A stretch of DNA of 64,000 nt. Source: Streptomyces wuyuanensis. Lineage in GTDB: Bacteria > Actinomycetota > Actinomycetes > Streptomycetales > Streptomycetaceae. The notes under the pieces are model-generated. The model was not told the DNA's origin and did not search any database. It saw only the letters and a list, made by a program, of their open reading frames with translations. Both the position numbers and the translations under genes were made by a program. The DNA lies in assembly GCF_900103455.1 (NCBI RefSeq), contig NZ_FNHI01000005.1:1-64000 (forward strand). Direction: 5' to 3'. Shown here piece after piece: positions 8,209 through 15,274 of this stretch (position 1 is its first letter; every line of letters starts with the position of its first letter).

Positions 8209-8259
8209 GCAACAACGTCTGACACGTGCCAAAGGCACGGCCGCGAGTGAAGTTGTTGC
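8209..8259. promoter_or_regulatory. nested inverted repeats in the divergent promoter region
   Basis: GCAACAAC (8209-8216) is matched by GTTGTTGC (8252-8259), and inside them CGTGCC (8225-8230) pairs with GGCACG (8234-8239) around AAA. Both are perfect. They lie 45-96 bases upstream of the monooxygenase start and could be an operator for it. Confidence 0.4.
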
Positions 8260-8376
8260 GATTTTCCGGTAACTGGCCCCTGTGGGTGGCGCGCTCGGCG
8301 CCGTACCGGACGCCTACCCGCTGCCCGGGACCGTAGGCTTGGGGGTGAACTGTCCGCTCTGCCCCCGAGGTGTCAC

Positions 8377-8706
8377 GTGTCCCCGCGCAGAAACCGCCCC
8401 CGCGGCGGGGAGAAGCAGACAGACCGTGCCGGCGACATGGGCGACCGCTACGGCGGTGTGGAGCGTTCCGAGAGCTGGCAGGGCGAGGACTGGCGCGTCC
8501 GGCACGTCGCGGGGGCGAGCGCCGTGGGCAAGCGCTACCGCTGCCCCGGCTGCGACCAGGAGATCCCGTCCGGCACCCCGCACGTGGTCGCCTGGCCCGA
8601 GTACGGGGGAGTGGACGACCGGCGCCACTGGCACAAGGCGTGCTGGAACGCGAAGGACCGCCGCACCTCCCGGGTGCAGCGGTCCCGCAACGCGCCTCGC
8701 CACTGA
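8377..8706 (+). CDS. small putative zinc-site protein
   Basis: A 109-residue basic protein, often labelled ATP/GTP-binding in Streptomyces genomes although no nucleotide-binding motif is visible here. The C-terminal half has a probable zinc site: CPGCDQEIPSGTPHVV followed by RHWHKACW, that is CxxC, then H, HxH and C. The N-terminus is rich in Arg, Gly and Asp and probably disordered. GTG 8377 follows GAGG at 8367-8370. The domain resembles a treble-clef or PARP/ribbon-type zinc module; role unknown. Confidence 0.75.
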   Translation: MSPRRNRPRGGEKQTDRAGDMGDRYGGVERSESWQGEDWRVRHVAGASAVGKRYRCPGCDQEIPSGTPHVVAWPEYGGVDDRRHWHKACWNAKDRRTSRVQRSRNAPRH

Positions 8707-8745
8707 ACGGCCGGCCCGGCTGCCGAAGCGCCGGTCCGGCGGCGG

Positions 8746-9579
8746 TCAGACGTCGCGCCGGTTGATCACGACAAAGGCGCTTCCCAGTGAGACCCCCGCG
8801 ACACCGAGCATCACCAGTACGGACGCCCAGCCCGCGGGCCCCGATCCGGCGGCCTCACCGTAGACGCCGATGAGCTGCGCCGGGATCGAGTAGCCGAGCA
8901 GGAACTCGCTCACGTCCGACAGGGCAGCGGACCCGAGCATGAAGAACCCGGCCACCAGCGGCATCAGCATGATGCCCAGCATCACCGTGATCGTCCCGGC
9001 GGAGTGCCGGATCACCGCGCCCATACCCAGCGACGCCAGTCCCAGCAGGGCGATGAACAGCGATGAGCCCACGGTGGACAGGAGCCACTCCTCGGTGGCC
9101 GGCTCCCGGCCGTCGAGGATCGCCACCTGGCAGAGAGCGACGAAGGCGGTGGTCACCAGCGTCGTGACGAAGGCCAGACCGAAGAAGACGAGCGACTTCG
9201 CCGTGAGCACCCGGCTCCGGCTCGGGCAGGCCGTCAGTGTGGTGCGGATCATCCCGGTGCCGAACTCCGAGGTGACCGTCAGCGAGCCGAGAGTGATCAC
9301 ACAGATGCAGCCGATCAGTGCGCCGAACACGCCCAAGCCGAGCACGGGTTCATTGCCCATCTCGCCGTTCGCGTCCGCCGCAGCGACCAGGGCGGCGATC
9401 CCGAGACCGACCACGAGCATCAGCAGGATCATCACGCCCAGCGTCCACATCGTGGAGCGAACCGAGCGGATCTTGGTCCACTCGGAGGCGAGGGCGTCGC
9501 CGAGGTGGGCCGCCCGGACCGGAATCGGGGAGGTGTACGCGCCCATGGCAGCACCCGGCTGCTGGTAGGGGGTGGTCAT
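8746..9579 (-). CDS. ABC-2 type transporter permease (first pair)
   Basis: A 277-residue membrane protein with about six transmembrane segments, the first preceded by ASEWTKIRSVRSTMWTL, a start typical of ABC-2/BcrB-like permeases. The segment LTVTSEFGTGMIRTTL between helices 2 and 3 is also a family hallmark. It would form an exporter with the ATPase encoded just upstream; the genes overlap by four bases (ATGA), so translation is probably coupled. Substrate unknown; relatives act in antibiotic or peptide export and in self-protection. A paralogous pair lies at 12306-14040. Confidence 0.9.
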   Translation of the reverse strand: MTTPYQQPGAAMGAYTSPIPVRAAHLGDALASEWTKIRSVRSTMWTLGVMILLMLVVGLGIAALVAAADANGEMGNEPVLGLGVFGALIGCICVITLGSLTVTSEFGTGMIRTTLTACPSRSRVLTAKSLVFFGLAFVTTLVTTAFVALCQVAILDGREPATEEWLLSTVGSSLFIALLGLASLGMGAVIRHSAGTITVMLGIMLMPLVAGFFMLGSAALSDVSEFLLGYSIPAQLIGVYGEAAGSGPAGWASVLVMLGVAGVSLGSAFVVINRRDV

Positions 9580-10694
9580 CGGGAATCCTCGGGCTTGATC
9601 TGGTCGGTGTGGGCGGCGTCCGCCGGGGGAGTGGCCGGCGGTGCGGTCGCGTACGGGTTCTCGCCGGGCGCGGGCGGTGGCGGGGCGTACCAGCCCTGCT
9701 GGGGCACGTCGGGGATCTGCGGCTGCGGTGGCGCGTAGCCCGGGGGCTGCGGCTGCATCAGGCCCGCCTTCTGGTCCTCCGTCGAGCGGTAGTCCACGGC
9801 GCCCTGGGTCATCCGCATGTACGCCTCCTCCAGGGACGCCTGGTGCGGCGACAGCTCCCACAGCCGGACGTCCGCCTCGTGCGCCAGGTCGCTGATGCGC
9901 GGCAGGGCGAGCCCGGTGACCCGCAGCGCGCCGTCCTGTTCGGGCATGACCTGGCCGCCCGCCTCGGACAGGGCCGCGGACAGCTTCTCGCGCTGCTGCG
10001 GCTCGGTCTCCGGGGTCCGCACCCTGGCGAAGCTGGCCGAGTTGTGGGCGATGAAGTCCTGGACGCTCATGTCGGCCATCAGCTGGCCGCGGCCGATCAC
10101 GATCAGGTGGTCGGCGGTCAGCGCCATCTCGCTCATCAGGTGAGAGGAGACGAAGACGGTGCGGCCCTCGGCCGCGAGCTGCTTCATCAGGTTCCTGACC
10201 CAGAGGATGCCCTCGGGGTCGAGGCCGTTGACCGGCTCGTCGAAGAGCAGCACCTGCGGGTCGCCCAGGAGGGCCGCGGCGATGCCCAGGCGCTGCCCCA
10301 TGCCGAGCGAGAAACCGCCGGAGCGTCGCTTGGCGACGTCGTGGAGGCCGACCACGCCGAGGACCTCGTCGACCCGGCGGGCCGGGATGCCGGCGAGCTG
10401 CGCCAGCGACAGCAGGTGATTGCGCGCGGTGCGTCCACCGTGGACCGCCTTGGCGTCCAGCAGCGCTCCGACCTGGCGCGGGGCGTTCGGCAACTGCCGG
10501 TACGGAAGGCCACCGATGGTCACCCGTCCCTCGGTGGGCCGGTCGAGTCCCAGGACCATGCGCATGGTCGTGGACTTGCCGGCACCGTTGGGTCCGAGAA
10601 ACCCGGTGACGGCACCGGGCCGCACCTGGAAGGAAAGGTTGTACACGGCCGTCTTGGCGCCGTAGCGCTTCGTCAGGCCGACTGCCTCGATCAT
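9576..10694 (-). CDS. ABC transporter ATP-binding protein (first pair), Pro-rich tail
   Basis: A 372-residue ABC ATPase of the BcrA/drug-export group. Walker A is GPNGAGKST (about 34-42), the signature region FSLGMGQRLG (about 137-146), and Walker B LLFDEPVNGLDPEG with the switch SSHLMSEM. After the family's C-terminal regulatory part it carries an extra tail of about 70 residues rich in Pro, Gln and Tyr (PPGYAPPQPQIPDVPQQGWY), absent from the paralogue at 13090. Starts with ATG at 10694. Overlaps the permease gene. The tail may be an interaction or disordered tether. Confidence 0.93.
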   Translation of the reverse strand: MIEAVGLTKRYGAKTAVYNLSFQVRPGAVTGFLGPNGAGKSTTMRMVLGLDRPTEGRVTIGGLPYRQLPNAPRQVGALLDAKAVHGGRTARNHLLSLAQLAGIPARRVDEVLGVVGLHDVAKRRSGGFSLGMGQRLGIAAALLGDPQVLLFDEPVNGLDPEGILWVRNLMKQLAAEGRTVFVSSHLMSEMALTADHLIVIGRGQLMADMSVQDFIAHNSASFARVRTPETEPQQREKLSAALSEAGGQVMPEQDGALRVTGLALPRISDLAHEADVRLWELSPHQASLEEAYMRMTQGAVDYRSTEDQKAGLMQPQPPGYAPPQPQIPDVPQQGWYAPPPPAPGENPYATAPPATPPADAAHTDQIKPEDSR

Positions 10695-11159
10695 GTCTCC
10701 AGCCCCATCGACTGTCGGGTCGTCGGGGCCTGGCCGTGCTGTTGCCGTACACCCCCGTAAGAGCTATGAGGATATCCGGGCCTTGACGGTTCCGGCCAAG
10801 CCCATGCCGAGAGCTGATCCGGCGGCAGAGGGCGACAGGCATCGCCCGGGGCGTAGACGCTCTTGCCCCCACGGGCCCGTGGGGGCCGACCGGGTCGTTC
10901 TCGGACCTTCATTTGATAGTTCTCTCGCCGCATGCATAAGCTACCGATCAGTTGGGTATCGACCACACCCGGCGAGTCCAGGGGGAATTCTCGGCCGAGC
11001 GGCTTCCGTGCGGCATTTTCCGGGTGCTGTGCCCGATTCTGATTCCTTGCTTGCCTGACCTGCCCGCAGCGGGTTCTCAGGCATGCCCGGGAGGTCCTCG
11101 TGGGCAGATCTGATCCGTAGAAGCACTCCGCTTCGTTATCCAAAGGGAATTGGGCTGCC
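10695..11159. other. 465-base divergent intergenic region
   Basis: Holds the promoters of the first ABC pair (leftward) and the secreted-protein gene (rightward). A 22-base perfect palindrome without spacer lies at 10865-10886 (GCCCCCACGGG and complement). A rightward promoter candidate is at 10913-10942. The region 11100-11150 is less GC-rich than its surroundings. Short open frames here look spurious. Confidence 0.5.
10913..10942 (+). promoter_or_regulatory. candidate sigma-70-type promoter for the secreted protein
   Basis: TTGATA (10913-10918) and TAAGCT (10937-10942) are separated by 18 bases on the strand of the gene at 11160, leaving a leader of about 210 bases. Confidence 0.35.
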
Positions 11160-12140
11160 TTGAAGTCCGCGTTCGCAATACCTTCGGGGGCAATCGCAAT
11201 CGCCCTCACCACCTCGCTCCTGGCCTCTGCGACGCCCGCAGGTGCCGTGGATGTGGCAACGTCGCCCCAGCTCGCGGCCGCCGTAGTCGAACGGGCCACC
11301 GGTACCGGGGATCTGGCCAACCGCCTCTCCGGCGAGTCGGGGAGCGCCTTCACGACCGTGGTTGCGGTGGAGAACGGCGGAGCCGTCACCGTGGCCGCGC
11401 CTGAAGAGGCAAGAGGCTCCGTCGAGGTGCGGGGCCCTGAGGGTGGAACGGTCGGTCTCGGTCTGCCGGTCACCGAGAACGTGTCCGGGGTCCTGGCCGG
11501 CAGGGGCACCATCGTCTACCCGGAAGCAGCCGAAGCCACCGATGTCTCGGTGCAGGCCACTGATTCCGGGGCCGTACGCGCGTTGGTGACCCTCAAGGAC
11601 CGGTCAGCGGCGACCACGCACCGCTTTGACCTGGACCTGCCCGACGGTGCCGAGCTCGTCCCGGACGGTGAGGGCGGCTATCAGATCCTGCAGGGCGCAG
11701 ATGGAGAGGGCGGCAAACGCGCCGTCGGCGCCATCGACGCACCCTGGGCCAAGGATGCCCGGGGCGAAGCCGTCCCCACGTCCTACACGCTTGACGGCAA
11801 CACCCTGGTGCAGACCGTTGAGACGAGCGAATCGACCGCGTTTCCTGTCGTGGCGGACCCCAAAATCTCACTTGGATGGGGCGTCTACATCAGCATGTGG
11901 GGGCGTGAGCTGAAAATCATTGCGCCCATGGTCGGATTCGGCATGGAGGTCGGCCTCGCGTACATCTGCGGAAAGGCGCGTCTCCTTCTGGGGACTGCTT
12001 GCGGTCTCGCTGTAGGAGGAAAGGTCTTCTTTCCGACCCTTGAAGCCTCCAAGAAATTGAAGGACAAGACCTGCTATCAGAACAAGTTCGGCTCGAAGCG
12101 CAAGACGTGGACCGTGGTGAACGCCAAGCAGTGCAAGTGA
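11160..12140 (+). CDS. secreted protein with conserved N-terminal module and Cys/Lys-rich C-terminal domain
   Basis: 326 residues from TTG 11160 (AAGGGA eleven bases upstream, spacing a little long). A signal peptide (KSAFAI...ALTTSLLASATPAGA) ends near residue 29. The middle contains LPDGAELVPDGEGGYQI, IDAPWAKDARGEAVPTSYTL and FPVVADP, a module I recognise from many actinobacterial secreted proteins whose C-termini differ. After VVADP comes a distinct domain of about 90 residues: a hydrophobic stretch with CGK and ACG, then a Lys-rich tail with two further Cys (KTCYQ, KQCK), allowing two disulfides. Codon and base use of this last part is less GC-biased. It may be a secreted effector or bacteriocin-like domain; function unproven. 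Lies between two paralogous exporter pairs on the opposite strand. Confidence 0.75.
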   Translation: MKSAFAIPSGAIAIALTTSLLASATPAGAVDVATSPQLAAAVVERATGTGDLANRLSGESGSAFTTVVAVENGGAVTVAAPEEARGSVEVRGPEGGTVGLGLPVTENVSGVLAGRGTIVYPEAAEATDVSVQATDSGAVRALVTLKDRSAATTHRFDLDLPDGAELVPDGEGGYQILQGADGEGGKRAVGAIDAPWAKDARGEAVPTSYTLDGNTLVQTVETSESTAFPVVADPKISLGWGVYISMWGRELKIIAPMVGFGMEVGLAYICGKARLLLGTACGLAVGGKVFFPTLEASKKLKDKTCYQNKFGSKRKTWTVVNAKQCK

Positions 12141-12261
12141 CGCCCGTAAACCGGCTGTCGCGAGCGCGCGACCGATAGCCGACCCGATGCCGGGGACCGG
12201 GAACAACGAGACGAGACCGGCTGTGGGGCCCAGGACCCATGGACACCACAGCCTCGTCGCG

Positions 12262-12309
12262 CTGAGGGCTTGCAGGGAAGCAACACCTTGATTCCCTGCA
12301 AGCCCTCAG
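12262..12309. terminator. strong bidirectional terminator overlapping the permease stop
   Basis: An 18-bp perfect inverted repeat (CTGAGGGCTTGCAGGGAA and complement) with a 12-base loop. The right arm includes the stop codon of the leftward permease gene (12306-12308). It separates two convergent genes. Confidence 0.85.
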
Positions 12310-13085
12310 GCGTCCCGCTTCTTGAGCACCAGGAAGCCGCCGAGCAGCGCGGCCGCCACCCAGAGCGCCATGATGCCGAGACCGCCCCACGGCCCGTACG
12401 GGGCCTCCTCGCTGTTCATCGCCAGAGGCACGACCTGCATGATCTTCGAGCCCGCCTGGTCCGGGAAGTAGCGGGCGACGTCCTTCGCGTACGGGACGGC
12501 GGCCAGGATCTGGGACACCAGGAAGAAGAACGGCATCAGGATGCCGAGCGAGAGCATCGAGCTCCGCAGCATCGCCGCGACGCCCATGGAGAAGATCGCG
12601 ATGAGACCCATGTAGAGCCCACCGCCGATCACCGCGCGCAGCACGTTCTCCTCGCCGATGGTGGTGGCGCGGTCGCCGAGCAGGGCCTGACCGAGGAAGA
12701 AGCTCAGGAAGCTCGTCGCCATCCCGACCGTCAGCGCCAGCAGCCCGGCCACCGCGATCTTGCCGAACAGGAACGTGGCGCGCTGCGGGACGGCGGCGAG
12801 CGAGGTGCGGATCATGCCGGAGCTGTACTCCGTGCCGACCACGAGCACACCGAAGACGACCATCGCGAGCTGCCCCAGCACCATCCCGGAGAAACTGACG
12901 AGCGTCGGGTCGAAGGTGGCCTGCTCGGCGGGCGGCAGCTCGTCGAAGGTCGAGGCGAGCAGCGCGCAGAGCAGCGCGCCGACGACGACCGTGACGACGA
13001 AGGCGCTGACGAGGGTCCAGGTGGTGGAGGCGACCGTGCGGATCTTGGTCCACTCGGACTGCAGAACGGCGGGTACCGAGGCCAT
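12306..13085 (-). CDS. ABC-2 type transporter permease (second pair)
   Basis: 259 residues with about six membrane helices and the family start LQSEWTKIRTVASTTWTL, plus VGTEYSSGMIRTSLAAVPQR between helices 2 and 3. It is paralogous to the permease at 8746. It follows its ATPase gene with a four-base gap, so both form one leftward operon. Probably an exporter subunit; substrate unknown. The stop codon lies inside the terminator stem. Confidence 0.9.
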   Translation of the reverse strand: MASVPAVLQSEWTKIRTVASTTWTLVSAFVVTVVVGALLCALLASTFDELPPAEQATFDPTLVSFSGMVLGQLAMVVFGVLVVGTEYSSGMIRTSLAAVPQRATFLFGKIAVAGLLALTVGMATSFLSFFLGQALLGDRATTIGEENVLRAVIGGGLYMGLIAIFSMGVAAMLRSSMLSLGILMPFFFLVSQILAAVPYAKDVARYFPDQAGSKIMQVVPLAMNSEEAPYGPWGGLGIMALWVAAALLGGFLVLKKRDA

Positions 13086-13089
13086 CGGG

Positions 13090-14040
13090 TCAGGCTCCCT
13101 TGTCGCGCGGGGCCCACTGGGGGCCGTGACCGGGGGCGGAGTGCGCGTGGTACTCCACGGCGCTCGCCGTCATCTGCATGAACGCCTCCTCCAGCGAGGC
13201 GCGCTGGGAGCTCAGTTCATGGAGCACGATGTGGTGCTCGGCGGCGAGTTCGCCCACCTGCTCGGTGGTGGCGCCGTCGATCTCCAGCGTGCCGTTGCCG
13301 GCCTCGACGGGGGTCAGGCCCGACTGGTGGAGCACGTCCCGCAGCCGCTCCTGCTGCGGGGAGCGCAGCCGTACATAACTGCGCGAGTTCTGATGGATGA
13401 AATCGGCCATCGACGTGTCGGCGAGCAATCGTCCCTGTCCGATGACGATCAAGTGATCCGCGGTGAGGGCCATTTCGCTCATCAGATGGGAGGAGACGAA
13501 GATCGTTCTTCCCTCGGCGGCGAGCTGTTTCATCAGATTGCGGATCCAGTGAATTCCTTCGGGATCCAGCCCGTTGACCGGCTCGTCGAACATCAGGATC
13601 TCCGGGTCGCCGAGCAGTGCGGAGGCGATGCCGAGCCGCTGCCCCATACCGAGGGAGAAGCCCTTGGTCTTCTTCTTCGCCACCGCCGTCAGGCCGACCG
13701 TGTCGAGGACCTCGGCCACCCGGCTCGAAGGGATCCGGTTGGCCTGGGCCAGGCAGAGCAGGTTGTTGTAGGCACTGCGGCCGCCGTGCATCGCCTTGGC
13801 GTCGAGCAGGGCGCCGATGTACTTGAGCGGTTCCTGGAGATCCCGGTAGTGCCTGCCGTCGATCCGGACCGTCCCGCTCGTGGGGTTGTCCAGATCCAGC
13901 ATCATGCGCATCGTCGTCGACTTGCCCGCGCCGTTGGGCCCGAGGAAGCCGGTCACGACGCCCGGCCGCACCGTGAAGGAGAGATGGTCGACCGCGACCT
14001 TGGAGCCGAAACGTTTGGTGAGACCCTCGAGCTCGATCAT
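13090..14040 (-). CDS. ABC transporter ATP-binding protein (second pair)
   Basis: 316 residues. Walker A GPNGAGKST, signature FSLGMGQRLG, Walker B LMFDEPVNGLDPEG and SSHLMSEM are all present and the sequence is strikingly close to the ATPase at 9576 over the first 215 residues, including MKQLAAEGRT and TADHLIVIG. It lacks the Pro-rich tail of its paralogue. A tandem duplication of the pair is the simplest origin. ATG 14040. The leader toward filP contains the filP terminator. Confidence 0.93.
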   Translation of the reverse strand: MIELEGLTKRFGSKVAVDHLSFTVRPGVVTGFLGPNGAGKSTTMRMMLDLDNPTSGTVRIDGRHYRDLQEPLKYIGALLDAKAMHGGRSAYNNLLCLAQANRIPSSRVAEVLDTVGLTAVAKKKTKGFSLGMGQRLGIASALLGDPEILMFDEPVNGLDPEGIHWIRNLMKQLAAEGRTIFVSSHLMSEMALTADHLIVIGQGRLLADTSMADFIHQNSRSYVRLRSPQQERLRDVLHQSGLTPVEAGNGTLEIDGATTEQVGELAAEHHIVLHELSSQRASLEEAFMQMTASAVEYHAHSAPGHGPQWAPRDKGA

Positions 14041-14155
14041 GCGTTCACGCTACGGGGGCCGATGGGGCGACGCCAGCGGATATGGACAACGGGCGGCGAC
14101 ATTTCACCGTCCGGACGGTGACGGGGCCGCGCACGGCGGCACGGGCCGGGAAGAC

Positions 14156-14193
14156 GCGTGCGCCCGGTGCCAACGAAGGCACCGGGCGCACGC
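14156..14193 (-). terminator. filP terminator
   Basis: Perfect 16-bp stem (GCGTGCGCCCGGTGCC and complement) with loop AACGAA, 27 bases after the filP stop. Confidence 0.85.
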
Positions 14194-14220
14194 GGAGCGT
14201 ACTGCCGTACGGCTGCGGCG

Positions 14221-15159
14221 TCAGCGGGACTGCTGGGCCGGGACGCCGCGGGACACCGGCTCGTCGTCGGCCGGCGCACCCGTCGCGGCGACCGCCGCGC
14301 CGGTCAGCGTGGCCAGCATCTCGCGGACGTTGGTCAGCTGGGCGTTGATGGAGTCGCGACGGTTCGTCAGCGCGGCGAGCTCGCGCTCCGATTCGCTGCG
14401 GATACGGTCCGCCTTCGCGTTCGCGTCGGCCACGATGTCCTCGGCCTGGCGCTGCGCGGTCTCGACGGTCTGGCGGGCGCGGCGCTCCGCGTCCGTGCGC
14501 AGCTTCTCGGCCTCCAGGCGCAGCTGCTCGGCGCGGTGCTCGATCTCCGCGAGGCGCTTTTCCGCCTTCGCCTGACGCGAGGCCAGATCGCGCTCGGACT
14601 GGTCGCGGCGCTTCGCCAGGTTCGTCTCGAAGTCCGCGGCGGCCTGGGCGGCCTTGGCGCGGGTCTCCTCGAAGAGCGCGTCCGCCTCCTCGCGCTTGGA
14701 CTGCGCGTCCTTCTGCGCGTCGGCACGCAGCGAGTTCGCCTCGCTCTGCGCCTTCTCGACGATCCTGACGCCCTCGTCCTCCGCCTTCTGCTTGCGCTCC
14801 GCCGCGAAGGCCTCGGCGTCGTTGCGCACCTGCTGGGCGGCGCCCTCGGCGAGCTCGCGGTGCTGCTCGGCCGCGCGACGGGCCTCCTCGCGCAGGTCCT
14901 TCGCCTCCTCTTCCGCGAGCCGGAGGATCTTCTCCACGCGCGCACCGAGTCCGGCGTACGACGGCTCGGCGTCGTTGACCTGGGCCTGGGCATTCTGCGT
15001 CTCGAGATGGAGCTCCTCGATGCGCTTTTCCAGAGAGGTGATACGTCCTAGAGCACTGTCACGATCGGCGACGAGTTTGGTAATGCGGTCATCCACCTGA
15101 CCGCGGTCGTACCCACGCCGCACGAGCTCGAAGCCGAAGGGGGAGGAAGTGTCGCTCAT
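14221..15159 (-). CDS. filP: FilP, filament-forming coiled-coil cytoskeletal protein
   Basis: 312 residues. FilP assembles into intermediate-filament-like networks near hyphal tips, helps cell stiffness and polar growth, and interacts with DivIVA and Scy. The start MSDTSSPFGFELVRRGYDRGQ resembles a DivIVA-type N-terminal segment; residues about 30-285 are continuous charged coiled coil rich in Ala, Glu, Arg and Lys; the tail is short and flexible (TGAPADDEPVSRGVPAQQSR is its end). ATG 15159 follows AGGAA. The length equals that of the S. coelicolor protein within a few residues (memory). Lies directly downstream of scy with a 115-base gap. Very confident. Confidence 0.96.
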   Translation of the reverse strand: MSDTSSPFGFELVRRGYDRGQVDDRITKLVADRDSALGRITSLEKRIEELHLETQNAQAQVNDAEPSYAGLGARVEKILRLAEEEAKDLREEARRAAEQHRELAEGAAQQVRNDAEAFAAERKQKAEDEGVRIVEKAQSEANSLRADAQKDAQSKREEADALFEETRAKAAQAAADFETNLAKRRDQSERDLASRQAKAEKRLAEIEHRAEQLRLEAEKLRTDAERRARQTVETAQRQAEDIVADANAKADRIRSESERELAALTNRRDSINAQLTNVREMLATLTGAAVAATGAPADDEPVSRGVPAQQSR

Positions 15160-15274
15160 GGGGTTCCTGTCGAATGAGACCGGCTGAGGTGTTAGGGGGA
15201 ATCCTAGGCGCCCGAGCGGCGTGTCATCGAGCTGATGCCCGTTTGATATGGAGAATGTCCAGCCTTTCGGGTGG

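Noticed and set aside
8746..10872. Possible ATPase-permease fusion
   Set aside because: The extra N-terminal part is an off-frame reading of the ATPase gene; the two real genes overlap by ATGA.
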